A stretch of 64,000 nucleotides of DNA from Leguminivora glycinivorella (taxonomy: Eukaryota > Arthropoda > Insecta > Lepidoptera > Tortricidae): positions 2,287,001 through 2,351,000 of the forward strand of contig NC_062983.1 in the NCBI RefSeq assembly GCF_023078275.1, given 5' to 3'. The translations under genes were made by a program, and so were the position numbers. This document shows, in pieces, positions 1 through 11,639 of the stretch. Every line of letters starts with the position of its first letter. The first letter of the stretch is position 1. The notes under the pieces are model-generated. The model was not told the origin of the DNA and ran no database searches. It saw only the letters and a program-made list of their open reading frames with translations.

Positions 1-226
1 CCATACACGTGCGAAAAGAAAATTTGTAACTCGTATCGATTTAAAACTTTCTTTGGTCGTGTTTTAATTTCTCGCCACTCTTTTCTAAAATCCTGTTTTT
101 TGCACTTGTATCGTAATGTATTTACTGTTCTTTAATAAATAACTGCCTTAATACTGCTGCACTGTGTGTTACAACTATTAGGAATAGTAATCTGTATTGT
201 GTTTCAATATTGTTGCTTTAGCTGTC

Positions 227-270
227 ATACTGATAGAAGTATGACATATATGTCATACTTCTATCAGTAT
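227..270. repeat. Perfect 44-bp palindrome
   Basis: Two 22-bp arms (227-248 and 249-270) are exact reverse complements with no spacer; the centre reads GACATATATGTC. The flanks are plain AT-rich sequence and no second copy was seen in the window. It could be a very short foldback element or an inverted duplication. Confidence 0.9.
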
Positions 271-317
271 CTCTAAAATAAGTTTTGACACTTTCCGGAA
301 CTGTTCTTACAACCATC

Positions 318-800
318 ATTTATTTATTTATTTATTTATTTAACCTTTATTGCACAACATAAAGTACAAATGGCGAACTTAATGCCTTAAGGCATTCTCT
401 ACCAGTCAACCATTGGACCAAACAGAAACTTACAATTGGTGCGGAAAATAAAACAGAAATTTAAATAGATATAAGTCACTATCTAAATACTATATGCATC
501 ATCAATATACATACATAAACTAACTAAAATATATAATATACATATATATACATATATATAGTACCCATTTAACCATTACTGTCTAACAACGTTGGTGTAC
601 CTGCGAGAAGTGTTTACGTAATTGACGTTTGAAGGAAAACTTGCTCTGTGCTTGTCGTATTGCGAGAGGGAGATCGTTCCAAAGACATAGCGAAGAAGTT
701 GGACATGAACCCGGTGCGATAGAGGGGGATAGCGAGCTTAAGGCTCCGAGACTTACGAAGATCGCAATCGGGACGAGGAGTTATAAATTGAAATTTCATC
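318..800 (-). mobile_element. 5'-truncated LINE, 3' end with short coding remnant
   Basis: On the minus strand a LINE-like C-terminus runs from about 776 to a TAG stop at 583-585. It contains the motif LWNDLPLAIRQAQ and a basic tail, typical of the end of CR1/jockey-like reverse-transcriptase ORFs. Upstream of about 740 the family-like residues continue in another frame, so there is at least one frameshift. The 3' UTR (450-345) is followed by an (AAAT)n tail, seen as tttattta at 319-342. A related 3' UTR lies at 54100-54230. The copy is inactive. Confidence 0.6.
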
Positions 801-1320
801 ATTCTATTCCATCAAAAGACTGTAAAGTGTCCAACGAGTGTTCTTACATACATTTACTTGCTATATACTTCGGGAGTAGATTACTCCCTAAATTTTTGCT
901 CTGATCTTACAAATAAAACGCTGCGATCAGGGATCCTGCGGTTGTGAATGACACTTCTTTGGATTTATTAGGCATTAAAAGTATGCAAAGGACTCAATGC
1001 CCGCGTAAGCTATAAAACACCCGTTTTGACAGTAGATGGCGCTGTGCTGAGCTCAGCAATTTCTGTATCGTATGATGGTGAGGGAATTTCTGATTTTACA
1101 TAAAATATAAAATAAGTTAACAAACAAAAACTAAGGAGTAAAAGAAACATGCTGAAAAAAAAAGGTTTTGTTTTGTCGTCATTTAAATCTTGTTTTGAAG
1201 AGCCCTTTATCCAGGTCGAAATGAATTTAAAAATCCTGTGCGAAAAAAAACCTTTTCCATTAGCTAGTAGATTTATAGATCGTTCGTTGAAATTAAACGT
1301 ATCATATACATACATAAATA

Positions 1321-1716
1321 CAGTCATGCATGTATCCCAGAAAGGAGAAGGAAGACCACATGATACTACTTAATTTTCAGTGCCACTCATTATCCTCCTT
1401 GCGTTATCCCGGAATTTGCCACGACTCATGAGAGCCTGGAGTCTGCTTTGACAACTAATCCCAAGATTTAGACGTAGGTACTAGTTCTACGAAAGCGACT
1501 GCCATCTGAGGGTAACTAGACTAGACCTTATTGGAATTAGTCCGGTCGGTTTCCTCACGATGTTTTCCTTCACCGAAAAGCGACGAAGCAAATAAGTTCC
1601 GAAAAACTTAAATTATTGGTGCGAGCCGGGGTTCGAACCCGCGACTCTGATATTGCAGTGACCGGTTGCCAGCCTCCCGTCTACGCCACAATTTGAGTCA
1701 TATCCCACAATCTATG
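1321..1716 (-). mobile_element. SINE-B copy split by a SINE-A copy
   Basis: SINE-B (family recognised from copies at 3771, 26163 and 42361) reads on the minus strand. Its TGTATG-type tail end is at 1321-1388 and its other end, with the GGCAACC block, is at about 1650-1716. Between them lies a SINE-A copy at about 1389-1646, also minus, whose tRNA-like head is cut after the B box. No clear target duplication is visible. Confidence 0.6.
1389..1646 (-). mobile_element. SINE-A, tRNA-headed, head truncated
   Basis: On the minus strand it reads from a tRNA-like head with the B-box motif GGTTCGAACCCC (near 1621-1642), through the block TTTTCGGTGAAGGAAAACATC, to the 3' end ATAACGCAAGGAGGATAAT. The A-box half of the head is missing compared with the copy at 61843. 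SINE-A also occurs at 24762, 48790, 51958 and 61843. Confidence 0.7.
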
Positions 1717-2245
1717 ACACCTACGTATGAAAGGAAAAACATAGTTAACTCTATCTAATTTTGTCGCAATTATAGGCAACTAACATTGTCAAATGAAATT
1801 TAATTAAAACTCATTTGGTACTCTCAATTCTCACTGTCGACAGTTCATTCCGCAGAAGCGTACGCAAATGGAAATTATGCCAAATTCCGCAGCGACCTAA
1901 AATGGTTTAGGTTCCAAAATTGGGTAGCCAAATGCACAAACGCTTAAGATAATATTGTTATCGTAGCAAGCTATATGTATGGCCTTCCCGTATTGGCTCG
2001 ACAGAGCCAGACCAGCCTACGTCACTCGCTCGCGGTCGCGCGTTAAGTACCTACCCGCTAGCAGTTGCCTCGAGGTAACAAGTGACCGAGGGGCGCCACG
2101 CGCTCGCCTGTGTACTCGCGTGGCACGTGCCTAATATTTTCTGAGTTTTACGTAGTAACTTACTAATATTAGTTAATAAATAAAGCGTAGGTTTTGGTCG
2201 TTTTGCGGGCAACTGAGGGATCTGTTACGTTAGTAACTTATTAGT
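1717..2245. other. No recognisable feature
   Basis: A CG-richer patch at 1990-2130 has no ORF or repeat structure that I recognise. The rest is unremarkable. Confidence 0.5.
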
Positions 2246-2251
2246 AATCTG

Positions 2252-2432
2252 TGACCAGGTGCCATAGCCGAATGGCATTTCTCCATTTTCTCCGATGCGA
2301 AACGAAAACGAAACGCCGCGAAAAGTAGTCTGGCCCTGTCGCGCCAATCCGCAAGAGCGATAGAGATAGATATCTACGAGCGTTTCGTTTCGAGAGCGTT
2401 TCGTTAGCGTTTGTGCCATTTGGCTACGTACC
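2252..2432. mobile_element. CCWGG-site MITE, copy 1
   Basis: Imperfect terminal inverted repeats: TAGCCGAATGGCATTTCTCC on the left and GTGCCATTTGGCTACGTAC on the right. Next to them are inner inverted blocks rich in GAAACGAAA / TTTCGTTTC. The left flank reads CCAGG and the right reads CCCTG, so the site duplication is not exact here. Better-preserved copies are at 19470-19621 and 31312-31474. Confidence 0.65.
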
Positions 2433-2639
2433 CTGACTGCGTTTCGATCGGCGTCTACCGTCAACGATTGTCACTCGGCTAGGCTGGCTGGCGTATAAAC
2501 GTCCGCGCTAAATGATGTAGATGACATTAGGGGCATACTCGTATATCAAGTTGACATACTGATGGTTGAAGGCTTTTAGCTCTATAAGCTTTCAAATTCT
2601 CCTATTCCATTCCCAAATACTCTTGGGAGAAGACAAAAG

Positions 2640-2840
2640 ATCCCACAGTGAGTCAAGTTTTTATAGATAAGATAAAAGATAAAGATAAAAATTGGTTTAT
2701 TGCACATAAACACAAAAACAATTGTTGAAGGATAAGGTTACATCCATTCGTGCATATCCTAATTATTATTAACACAAGTTTCCAGGGGTCCCCGCACTAG
2801 GCTAGGCCTGTACCGCGGGAGACCAGTATTGCATTTATAT
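2640..2840 (-). mobile_element. Probable LINE 3' UTR with GATAAA tail
   Basis: On the minus strand the sequence ends in a run of GATAAA-like units (2655-2690), preceded by a UTR-like stretch with the GCAATAAACC motif. This resembles LINE 3' ends elsewhere in the window, but no coding part remains. Confidence 0.4.
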
Positions 2841-3244
2841 GTCATGAAAGTTAGAGAAACATATTAGCTATATAATTAAAGTACAGTGTGAACAATTATT
2901 AAACATTGATTCTGTTGCCTAAAATATTACAGTTTACAGAAGTTATTTTAAGTTATTTTATAATACAAAAATTTAGTAGTGTTGGTTCGTAAAGCTGTTT
3001 GCGAGCTCAACCATCATTATTTTCTGCAATTTTATGTTGAAGAAACCCAGCCCACCCTTATAATTGACTCAGCTACCCGCCAGTACTGTTTAAGCTGGAG
3101 GGCGCCGTGGTGAATGACATGATGACACATACATCGATCCCAGCGCGCCCTCACAAACGGCAAAGAGGATGGAACGCCGGAGTGGGTTTAGTGGGTAGGG
3201 CCAAGTTTCCCCCCTCTCGCTAGGGGAGGGGAAAGAAACGGTGA

Positions 3245-3474
3245 AGCTAGGAACACACTACGCGGACGTCCGTCGTAAATCGACCGCGGACGGGAATCTG
3301 GACAATGGAAAGACACATAACCGTGCAAACTATCGGTCGACGGACGCGGACGTGGCCTTGAGCGCACGGACGTCCGATCGAAATCTGGCTCTCTGGATGT
3401 TTTGTTCCGTGCACACTGATAGGTCGCGGTCGCGGTCGTTTTACGACGGACGTCCGCGTAGTATGTTCCTAGCT
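3245..3474. mobile_element. 230-bp MITE, CG-rich
   Basis: The ends are long imperfect inverted repeats, starting AGCTAGGAACACACTACGCG on the left and AGCTAGGAACATACTACGCG on the complemented right, and extending past the shared GGACGTCCGTCGTAAA block. A possible 3-bp duplication TGA lies at 3242-3244 and 3475-3477. Open frames on both strands are by-products of its CG-rich, stop-poor composition. Superfamily not assigned. Confidence 0.75.
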
Positions 3475-3770
3475 TGAGTCCCACACATCGTGCGTAACAG
3501 CATTCCCACTCCGTCAAAAAAAAAAGAAAAAAAGGTCTGTTTAAGCTTACTAAAGGGTTATCTGACCTTACTAAAGGGTCAACCTTGATCTTGAAATGTT
3601 TTCCGTCACGCGAATTATTTTTTTACGAAGACCTTGATCTTGTTAGGTCTATACCTGACTCTTCCAATCTCTATAGGCTAAGGAGGTATTCTTGGACCAT
3701 AATTATTCAAGTTTATTTTAGAAATAAAGAAGAAAGAAAGAAAAATAGTTTATTTGCACACACACATCAA

Positions 3771-3920
3771 CCTGACACCTGTCACTGCAATGTCACAGTT
3801 TCGTTTTCTTTCAACCCCTTATTTGCCAAGAGTGGCACTGAAGCTTTAGTAGTTTCATGTGTTCTGCCTACCCCTTTATGGGATACAGGCGTGATTGTAT
3901 GTATGTAAGTATGTATGTAC
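3771..3920 (+). mobile_element. SINE-B copy
   Basis: Contains the conserved blocks CACTGCAATGTCACAGTTTC, CTTATTTGCCAAGAGTGGCA and TCTGCCTACCCCTTTATGGG, then a (TGTA/TATG)n tail. The first about 30 bp of the family are missing. It abuts the LINE end that starts at 3942. Confidence 0.75.
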
Positions 3921-3941
3921 ATCAACATAAACTATAAAAAG

Positions 3942-4328
3942 CCAGAGCCCAACTGGGGTAGTATCTCCGCCTTACAGAAGACCGCAGCCAAATAGCACTA
4001 GACCCTACTCATAGTGTTGTGTTCCTGCCGGTGAGTAAGGCTGCCGGAGCTCAACGAGGGTGCGGCGTGCTGATGACGGGAGGACTTACGGAACTGACTT
4101 ATTCCGTCTATTGTCCTTTGAGTCGTCGGCAACCCGAACCCTCCTTGGAACTTGTGCACTCTTTTTTACTGTGTATTTAGCACAGCAAAAGGAAATGTAC
4201 AAGTTTCTAATGGGGTGGCAACGCGCATGTGACACTCTTTAAGTTGCAGGCGTCCATAGGTTACGGTGACCGCTTTCCATAAGGAGGGCCGTACGCTTGT
4301 TTGCCACCGACGTAGTATAAAAAAAAAG
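3942..4328 (+). mobile_element. LINE family D 3' end with stem-loop
   Basis: Starts GAGCCCAACTGGGGTAGTA and ends at ACCGACGTAGTATAAAAAAA. Related copies are at 6345, 30040, 33227, 44517 and 52936. A stem-loop (4137-4210, right arm CACAGCAAAAGG) sits just before the conserved tail block TGGCAACGCGCATGTGACAC. The 60-aa open frame from 4060 overlaps UTR conserved between copies and is not treated as a gene. Confidence 0.65.
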
Positions 4329-4329
4329 T

Positions 4330-5010
4330 GGTCCAGCGGGGGCTGCAGCGCTGATTTTCAGCCCAACCGACATACACACAACACACAACCGGCAGCACAA
4401 TAAGCAACAAATAAAACAGAGTATTTAAACACTGATTATAGGCACAATCTCAAACACAATAAAAACCAAATGGGCACAATATTATTTGTGAAGAGGCACT
4501 TCGCTGAGGTACATTTTAGGCTGAACCCAGCGCCGTTGACAAACACTTCGGAACCAGAACTCCTCAACTTTTAAAAGTAATATATGACTCAATTACAAAC
4601 ACCGAAGCAGTTTTCTAACCAGTGACATTTCTGTTTCCTTCGTCCCCACGGGTGGTGTTATGTTTCCATTTATTACAGAATACCAGTGTACTTAACCAGT
4701 TCTTCCTGAGCTCCGTAATAACCTGATTATATCAGCTGAGATTCCACTGCAACATTTACTGGGGAAATATTTAAGATTATACGGGGAATGCTTCGTAAAA
4801 TGGTTTGGATGCATCTCTGTTGCTCTTTTACGCCATTATCCTACGACACCATTTTTATCTTCAACACTAAACTTAGACAGTTGGCAGATCCCATCTGTGC
4901 GTTTCTTGAGATACTTCTGATTATGAGGATTTTACTTTTGCCCCCATAACAGTCTTCTGTTGTATTGTATATTTGCAGAAAAGCAAAATAACTTCTTACA
5001 ACAGATAAGT
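4330..5010. other. No recognisable feature
   Basis: AT-rich sequence without inverted ends, coding-like frames or matches to other parts of the window that I could see. Confidence 0.45.
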
Positions 5011-5013
5011 AAT

Positions 5014-5345
5014 GTTTTTTTTTTACAAGCTTTTATTCAACTTGCCTTGTTAGTATGTTAGTTTGGGTCAAAACGTAGAAGCAAAATTTGATTTCCGAAT
5101 GACCTGAAATTTTGTACACATATGTAAATCACGTGACAATGCAATATTATGGTAGCATGGAGCTGATCTGATGATGGAGCATGACAGTGGTCATAGGAAC
5201 TCTGTTATTGAAATGTATCCCCATCGAGTTCAGTAAGGGGTTTTTAGAAACGTCTCGGAGAGCAGTTAGATGGCTGTTGAAAGAAAGATACAGTCGGTGA
5301 TAAAAGCTTGTGCCAAAAATAAATTTTTTGCAAAATAAATTATTT
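5014..5345 (+). mobile_element. Interspersed repeat family E, copy 1
   Basis: Shares most of its length with the reverse-oriented copy at 33801-34140. Shared blocks include ACAAGCTTTTATTCAACTTG, TTAGTATGTTAGTTTGGGTC, GGAGCTGATCTGATGATGGA and GAAAGAAAGATACAGTCGGT. No coding remnant or clear terminal inverted repeats; class unknown. Confidence 0.7.
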
Positions 5346-5904
5346 CTCATCTTTACTCGCCAAGCGTCTCGAATAACATCTCAGTTATATTTGTAGTACA
5401 ACAGAAGAATTGAATAAAGTCAATTGTAAAATGGAACGAGCTAAGAATAGGTGACATTTATTGGAATGAATTGAGTCAAAAGTGATTTTGCAATCGTACA
5501 AGATGGTGCTTGCATTGATATGGGTTTTGTAACCCAGTTTATGAGTGTTATGACTATTTGTAGTTATTATGTTTTGAATATGATCATAAACTTTACTGTC
5601 ATGCATTATTTACTCGGAATTTCTTTTAGATGTTCAGTAGTCAATGAAAGTTTTAAACATACTAGTAACAAAATGTGGTAGTGATAATTTCTGGGCATGG
5701 ACTTTATAGTAGGTATCAGTTACGTTTGAGAAAAAAACACGATTGTAATTTTTTTATCCTCTGCAATTCATTTTCGACTAACATAAACATCATCATGCAA
5801 AATGTACATAATGTATTTTTTGGTTCCAGTATTTAAATAACCGTTTCGGAACGCTGTCCACTTTTTATATAAAAATAATGTTGTGAAATTTACATTATAT
5901 ATTA

Positions 5905-6172
5905 ATAAATAAATAAATAAATAAATATTATAGGACATTCTTACACAGATTGACTGAGGCCCACGGTAAGCTCAAGAAGGCTTGTGTTGTGGGCACTCAG
6001 ACAACGATATAAATATAGTTTTTAAATACTTATATACATAGAAAACACCCATGACCCAGGAACAAATATCTGTGCTCATCACACAAATAAATGCCCTTAC
6101 CGGGATTCAAACCCGGGACCGCGGCGTAGCAGGCAGGGTCACTGTCACTACCAACTATGTCAGACCGGTCGT
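5905..6172 (-). mobile_element. SINE-C, tRNA-headed, with AAAT tail
   Basis: The minus-strand order is a head with a B box GGTTTGAATCCC, then ATTTATTTGTGTGATGAGCA, then GAGCTTACCGTGGGCCTCAG, then an (ATTT)n tail seen as AATAAATAAATA at 5904-5930. Other copies are at 12866 (+), 14005 (-) and 36860 (-). Confidence 0.75.
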
Positions 6173-6344
6173 CTATTGAATAACCTATTTAAATTTCATG
6201 GCATCCACACTATAATAAATGATAATAATGGCAGTTACTTTTACAGAAAACAAACTATTTTAATTTTCGGTTTAAAATTGACGGCTGATTAGGGATTAAA
6301 ACTTCCGTTTTAAAAATATACCAATACACACACACACACACACA

Positions 6345-6551
6345 CCTTGCAACCTAAATGGTCGCGTACCGTGCGGTTTCAGAGGAATTTCCTGTGGAAT
6401 GAGCTCCCTGCCGAGGTATTAACGATGAACTACAGTATGGAGGGTGGGAGTATACCGTTTCTAATGGGTAACGCGCATGTGACACCCCTAGAGTTGCAGG
6501 CGTCCATAGGTTACGGTGACCGCTTTGCCACCGACGTGATATAAAAAAAAA
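6345..6551 (+). mobile_element. LINE family D end with coding remnant
   Basis: Begins with a C-terminal LINE motif, VRFQRNFLWNELPAEV, in the frame open from 6347. Similar motifs end many CR1/jockey-like ORFs. It then runs into the family D 3' UTR (GTAACGCGCATGTGACACCC ... GCCACCGACGTGATAT) and a poly-A. The open frame reads through the UTR, so the normal stop has been lost. Confidence 0.65.
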
Positions 6552-7070
6552 ACATACAATATTACCAAGGTTCTTATTAAATATCTAATGTATTGGCTTT
6601 TGTATTTTAATTGTTAAAATTCAATTAAAGGTCTGATATTTGTTTTGACTACTTGATTCAATAAATCGATAACCGTTGTATCTAAAAAACTAATAAACAA
6701 CACATCGCTTTGAAATGTCGTTTTTATTTGACACTAACCCAAAATTGATCCGATTCGCCTCAGTCTACCCTACTTATCTAGGTTAGGTAGTAGACACACA
6801 CTAAGTTCATATTCCGGCCTCATCTTAAAATAAATCACTATATATTTATAAGTACAGACTTCAAACAGAAGCTCTACGTAAGAAGATTACAGAAAAAGGT
6901 TGCTAATCCTAATGACATAAATCTTCCCATTAAGAGAAAACAGGAGCTAAAAAGGAAAGGCTACTTTCGATGAATTATGGTAAATGTACGTAACCGTCGT
7001 GCTGATGAGAACAGCTCTTAAAATAAGTGCGATAAGGCAACATCTGACTGTACGTTGTTTTGTGGTTGTA
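6552..7070. other. No recognisable feature
   Basis: AT-rich, no supported gene or repeat boundary. Confidence 0.45.
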
Positions 7071-7071
7071 C

Positions 7072-7212
7072 ATACATACAACATACATACATACAAACAC
7101 GCCTGTATCCCATGAAGGGGTAGGCAGAGCACATGAAACTACTCAAGTTTCAGTGCCACTCTTGGCAAATAAGGGGTTGACAGAAAACGAAATTGTGACA
7201 TTGCAGGGACAG
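7072..7212 (-). mobile_element. SINE-B copy
   Basis: The ACATACAT tail is at 7074-7098, followed by the family blocks (CATGAAGGGGTAGGCAGAGC, GCCACTCTTGGCAAATAAGG). The end carrying the GGCAACC block is missing. Confidence 0.7.
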
Positions 7213-9835
7213 GTGTGGTTGTACGTTTTTAAAGTTAATTGTCATTCATCGTTAATTCACTTCTACCTACTCATTTCCTCAAAGGTTGACTGGAAGAGAT
7301 TGAATTAACACATTCACTGCCAGTAGGTATAATTTTGTACGAAAATGAACACACTATATGTGTCACCAGCATCGAACGTGTTAAGTGTTAAGTCCATCTT
7401 CATTGTATATTAATGACTCTGTAACTGTGTCTCTTTTGTTGCCTTTACGTACAATAAACGTACGTAAATGTTAATGAAATTATGTAAGTACATTAAATTA
7501 TTGTTGTGGTTTAAAGGACCTCGAGTTTTCGTATGTATCTCAGAATCTATAAATCTTAGTGACATAAACAAAAAAATTAAATCTGTGTATGGTTTACTGG
7601 ACAGAAAAAAATATTGATCTGGGTCGATAAAAAGCATCGCTCTGCTCGTTTCAAGAACTACACAGGAAACAGTCGATTAAGGTTTTAGAACTGGTCAGGC
7701 AACGGGAATGATCCTGTTGCCTCTTAAAAGTCTTAAGCTCAAAACAGCAGGGAAAAAGTTTCAAGGCGAATTAGGGACAGGCAAGATTTAGGGACAGTTT
7801 TGAAGAAAGTTTGCCGTAGATCTTCTATTATGTCTACTTTGTGACGTAATCTTGATATTATTATACTTGTAATAAAATTTGGATGTCCACGGGTTTATCA
7901 ACGTATACAAAATTAAGGGCCGGTTGCATCAAACCTTCTTCTGTCACCGTTCGTTAAATTTTTATTGTATGGGAAGTTCCAAGAATCTTATATACATGGA
8001 TTTTGCACGCCGAACATTACTTTGAAGCCAGAAAATTTGACCTTGAATTACGTCACGCCGGTCTTGCATCTCTTTCTTTAGGGTGTCCATGATTAAGCAT
8101 ACATTAGGGATATCCCGCGGAATTTGACGTATTACATCTCTCGACACAGGCTTAAAACCTTTGAACCTCCGTTTTGACAATATTCTCAGCTTGATATGAT
8201 ATTGATATGTGTTAAAATGTCAAATATTAATATTAGCGCCATCTATCTGAGCGTACCTACCCCAAAGGTGTATCGCCATCTAGCTCACCGTACCTTTTTC
8301 TGTATGGTTTTGAGGTAAGTTTTTTTCATAGACTTTATCTGTCTATACGGAGTTACATAAGTATTTGTCTTTTACTAACTGACACCTGTGTTTATTAAAG
8401 CATGCAATGGAATATATATTTTAGTGTTTTGGTCATCACAATAATATTTTGGTAGTAACTACTGGGAAAACTAATCCCAGTAGCTATCAACCCCCGGTGT
8501 GGTAATTAACAATGTGGGGTGGGGGAAATCCCAGTAGTTAGGACAGGTAAAAACTTGGTGGTAACTAGTGGGAATAGCCACAAAAATATAAGGGAAGTAT
8601 TTGTCAATGGGGAAATAATGAAATACTAGGACGTTTTAAAACAGTATCTTTATTTTTAAGCGCCGCCCCAAATCTCAAGGAAGGTGGTTCTCAATTCGTA
8701 CGTATTTCAATTCTCTTCGCATGTATATATGTATCTCAATTTAATGTTTAGGCCACGATATATCCGTCGTTACTGGACTGATTTTTAAAATTACTTTCTG
8801 TGTCATAATCTTCAGGCTTAAAGTGCAAATCTGCAAATTGTCGAACGCTCTGAAACATTTCCTTTTATCGGTACAATCGACAGCCAACAGCCAATGCTGC
8901 CTCCTTCCTTCATCTTTTGGAACACTGAAAAGTTTAATATTATTCATGTTAATTGTAAAGACATAAATTATATAAAGTTGGTATTATTATACTGTGATAT
9001 GAACTATGAACATAGAAACCGTACCAAGTTGATAGATTTAGCTCCATTCAATAAGAGTAAATACCATGCAAGAAAAAAGATTGGTCACACTAGTCGTAAA
9101 ACCACACATAGCATTATTTTTCTTTAAAGGTCATATTTATCGTTCTAAACCTATTCGTGGGAATTTTGATATAATTTGAGACAATGAAACCAATATAATG
9201 ATAAGAACTAACCAAGATTACAAGCAAAATAGAAGAAAATTTATTGCCAGTCAGGTTTATGAACATTTTGGTAAAATAAGTACTTACTTGTGAAATTTTA
9301 CGTCGGATTTCGGTTTCCATTTACTTCCACAATGGTTCACTATGCAATACATAGCTCAGAACTTAAGTAAATCGTCGAAAAACGTTTATTTTGCAAAATA
9401 AATCTCTGAATCGGTGAATGAATTTTGACAATTCTGACATATCGGGCATATTTTTTTATTATTAGTGTTCCCATAGTACGCAGGAGGTAAATACCGGAGA
9501 AATAAGGTTTTTGATTGAGTTTTTTTTTGTATAATACGTTTTTTTTATTAACTTATCTGGCAATACATCACAGTGTTGGAATGAGATAGAACATAGGAGT
9601 AAAGGTGAATGAACCTGGCTTCAACTCATTGGTCGGCACGCACTATCCAGAGATATATATAAAATTCTTGGGAAGTTCCATAGACATCTGCTGTGTGACG
9701 ATGATATGTCTGTCAAAATGTCGTTGATGGGCGTTTTTTTAGGTACTCAAATGTCCTTTATCGGATACATAACTATAAATAATAACAATAATACTAATCA
9801 TAAACTAAACCTTAATCTAAAAATAAATACCTAAC
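7213..9835. other. Mostly unannotated AT-rich stretch
   Basis: I see no gene. A 72-aa minus-strand frame at 7962-8180 is not recognisable. Around 8240-8295 the phrase GCCATCTA recurs in a GCGCCATCT-like context. Around 8455-8580 the phrase CCCAGTAG recurs in both orientations, including a short stem CTACTGGGA/TCCCAGTAG. None of this supports a feature with clear boundaries. Confidence 0.4.
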
Positions 9836-10024
9836 TAGGTGAACTCCTTAGGCATGGTGCCGTAGACATTGGCAGCATTTCCTCGCTGTATCGCTAGGCT
9901 TATTCTTTGGGCGAGGAAGCGGTCACCGCTGACCTCTGTCAGTTTCTTTGATATTTCCTCAAATAAATTTAAGCCTTTCGGACCCAACGGGCCAAGGGTC
10001 TCAACGCCAAATGTGTCCTCATTT
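9836..10024 (-). pseudogene. C-terminal remnant of a retrotransposon ORF
   Basis: The minus-strand frame from 10020 to a TAG stop at 9836-9838 includes DTFGVETLGPLGPKG, GDRFLAQRISLAIQRGNAA and a terminal PKEFT. I associate the pattern of a GVETLGP block followed by QRISLAIQRGNA with C-terminal ends of reverse-transcriptase-like ORFs seen widely in lepidopteran genomes. That is a memory-based family call. There is no ATG and no upstream part. A 3' UTR-like AT-rich stretch follows towards 9765. Confidence 0.5.
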
Positions 10025-10245
10025 TTTTTCCTTTACGTCACGATTTTAGTATGAACTTACTATGAGCGTGACGTATTGGAAACTCGAATTTTGAATGGAT
10101 TTGGGACACATTTTTTATCGCCAGAATCGAATCAGCTCGTGATTCTGAGAAGAATGAGCTCCAACACGTCCAGATCTGGTGAAAATCGATATTCGAGATT
10201 TATTTTGAAAAACACCCTGATGCAACTGGCCCTAAAGGCAATAAT

Positions 10246-10452
10246 GTGATCACAAAAACGACAGTATTAACGTTAAAATCTCTGGTGTATGTGAAGTGGA
10301 ACTTCTTACCGGCGGATATATTTCCGAGTTCATATAACTCGGCAACTTTCAAATCTAGGGTGACAAGCATCATCCTGGCGAGCTCACTCCATCGTAGGCC
10401 ACGTCTTTGCCTTTGGCTAGTCTGTGGTCAAGAGTAAGCCCATTTATAATAA
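10246..10452 (+). mobile_element. LINE 3' end (PSSYN family)
   Basis: The frame contains LPADIFPSSYNSATFKSRV, a typical LINE C-terminus. Compared with the copy at 62343, it loses frame after RV and reads on instead of stopping. The 3' UTR (GGCTAGTCTGTGGTCAAGAG ... CATTTATAATAAAAAA) is shared with 62343-62505 and, reversed, with 38830-38960. Family M begins immediately after its tail. Confidence 0.65.
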
Positions 10453-11160
10453 AAAACCGGCCAAGTGCGAGTTTTACTCGCGTAGTAAGGGTTCCGTATA
10501 CTACAAGAAGGGCTTAAGCGCCTCCTTTTTAGTAGGAACTTAAGTAATTTTTGCGAATAATCAATATTTTGAACAAAACGAAACAGAAATGAGTTTATAT
10601 GTAATATTCAAACGCGCTCAAACAATTTCAAGAGATTTGGTAACTCCTTGCAGCGGCAGTGGGTGAAATTCGTAATTTGATTTTTTTTCTTTTAAGTCCG
10701 ACTTACGCCTTACTGTAGATTTCTAATAGTTTTTCCTGTAATCTGTAGATTGAAAACTATCTCGTGTATTTTTTTGAAAATTTTACGCATAGTAGTTTCG
10801 GAGATAGCGGGGGTGGTCATTTTTTACCTATTTTCTTAAATAACTTGAAAATTACCTTACTATTTTTTTTTAATACTTATAAAAACCTCTTTCATTTGAT
10901 ATGTAACACAATATAGTTCCAGAAATTTAGATTTTTAATTTTTACTTTCACCCCCCAAAAGTGGCCCCTATAATTAAATTTTCTTAATTTAAATTACATG
11001 TCTGTCTTTGGGTCACAGGTTTACATTTATGCGTGCCAAATTTCAAGTTAATCGCTTCAGTAGTTTCGGAGAAAAAACTGGCTGTGACAGCGGACAGACA
11101 GACGCACGAGTGATCCTATAGGGGTTCCGTTTTTCCTTTTTGAGGTACGGGACCCTAAAA
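10453..11160 (+). repeat. Family M repeat (CCGGCCAAGTGCGAG ... GGACCCTAAAAAA)
   Basis: Starts AACCGGCCAAGTGCGAGTTT and ends TTGAGGTACGGGACCCTAAA, with a TTTCGGAG...CGGACAGACAGACG block near the 3' end. It resembles family K at both ends but is a distinct subfamily; another copy is at 36016-36533. No ORF. It is probably a nonautonomous element of unknown class. Confidence 0.65.
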
Positions 11161-11359
11161 AAGGCCTGTGGATGCTCGGAGAGTAGCGTTTGGTGGGACG
11201 TGCAGCAAGGCGGGCGAGCGTGCGTCCACCCTACGCAGCGTCGACTCAGGACACTTGTATGAGCTTCAATTGTTTGACATGCACGCCGCACGCTCCGCTC
11301 CGCTGCACGCCCAATATAAGCGTATACTCAGCCCTTTCTTTTAAGTTGTAGGGCCTTTA

Positions 11360-11510
11360 CGCCGTGGCTTGCGTGGGCGACGGTCGCGCGATTGTCGCGC
11401 GACGGCGATGCGACGCTTACGAAATCAAACCTTATCGATATGGAAGTATGAGACGCGACGGCGACGGTCGCGCGATGGTCGCGCTACCGTCGCCCACGCA
11501 AGACACGGCG
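11360..11510. mobile_element. TTA-flanked MITE, copy 1
   Basis: Inverted ends CGCCGTGGCTTGCGTGGGCG and, complemented, CGCCGTGTCTTGCGTGGGCG, flanked by TTA at 11357-11359 and 11511-11513. A 3-bp TTA duplication is what PIF/Harbinger-type transposases produce. The interior is built of GGTCGCGCGA blocks around a TTATCGATATGGAAGTA core. Other copies are at 14588, 30615 and 38012. Confidence 0.8.
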
Positions 11511-11639
11511 TTAGCAAGTACTGTCGGCATATCCAAGGACACTGCTATCGCTTCGACAACAAAACGCTGCTTCTGTTCCAGACGCGTTTAGTCACAGAAC
11601 GTGAGTTTTGGCCTTTTGTCCACGGGGTTTGAATCTAAA

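Noticed and set aside
3188..3517. Arg-rich ORFs on both strands at the CG-rich block
   Set aside because: They cover a MITE with inverted ends; reading frames on both strands reflect palindromic CG-rich sequence.
7918..10225. 2.3-kb transposon bounded by GGGCCGGTTGCATCA and its complement
   Set aside because: Only about 15 bp match, there is no target duplication, and unrelated repeats lie between; chance or two separate fragments is likelier.
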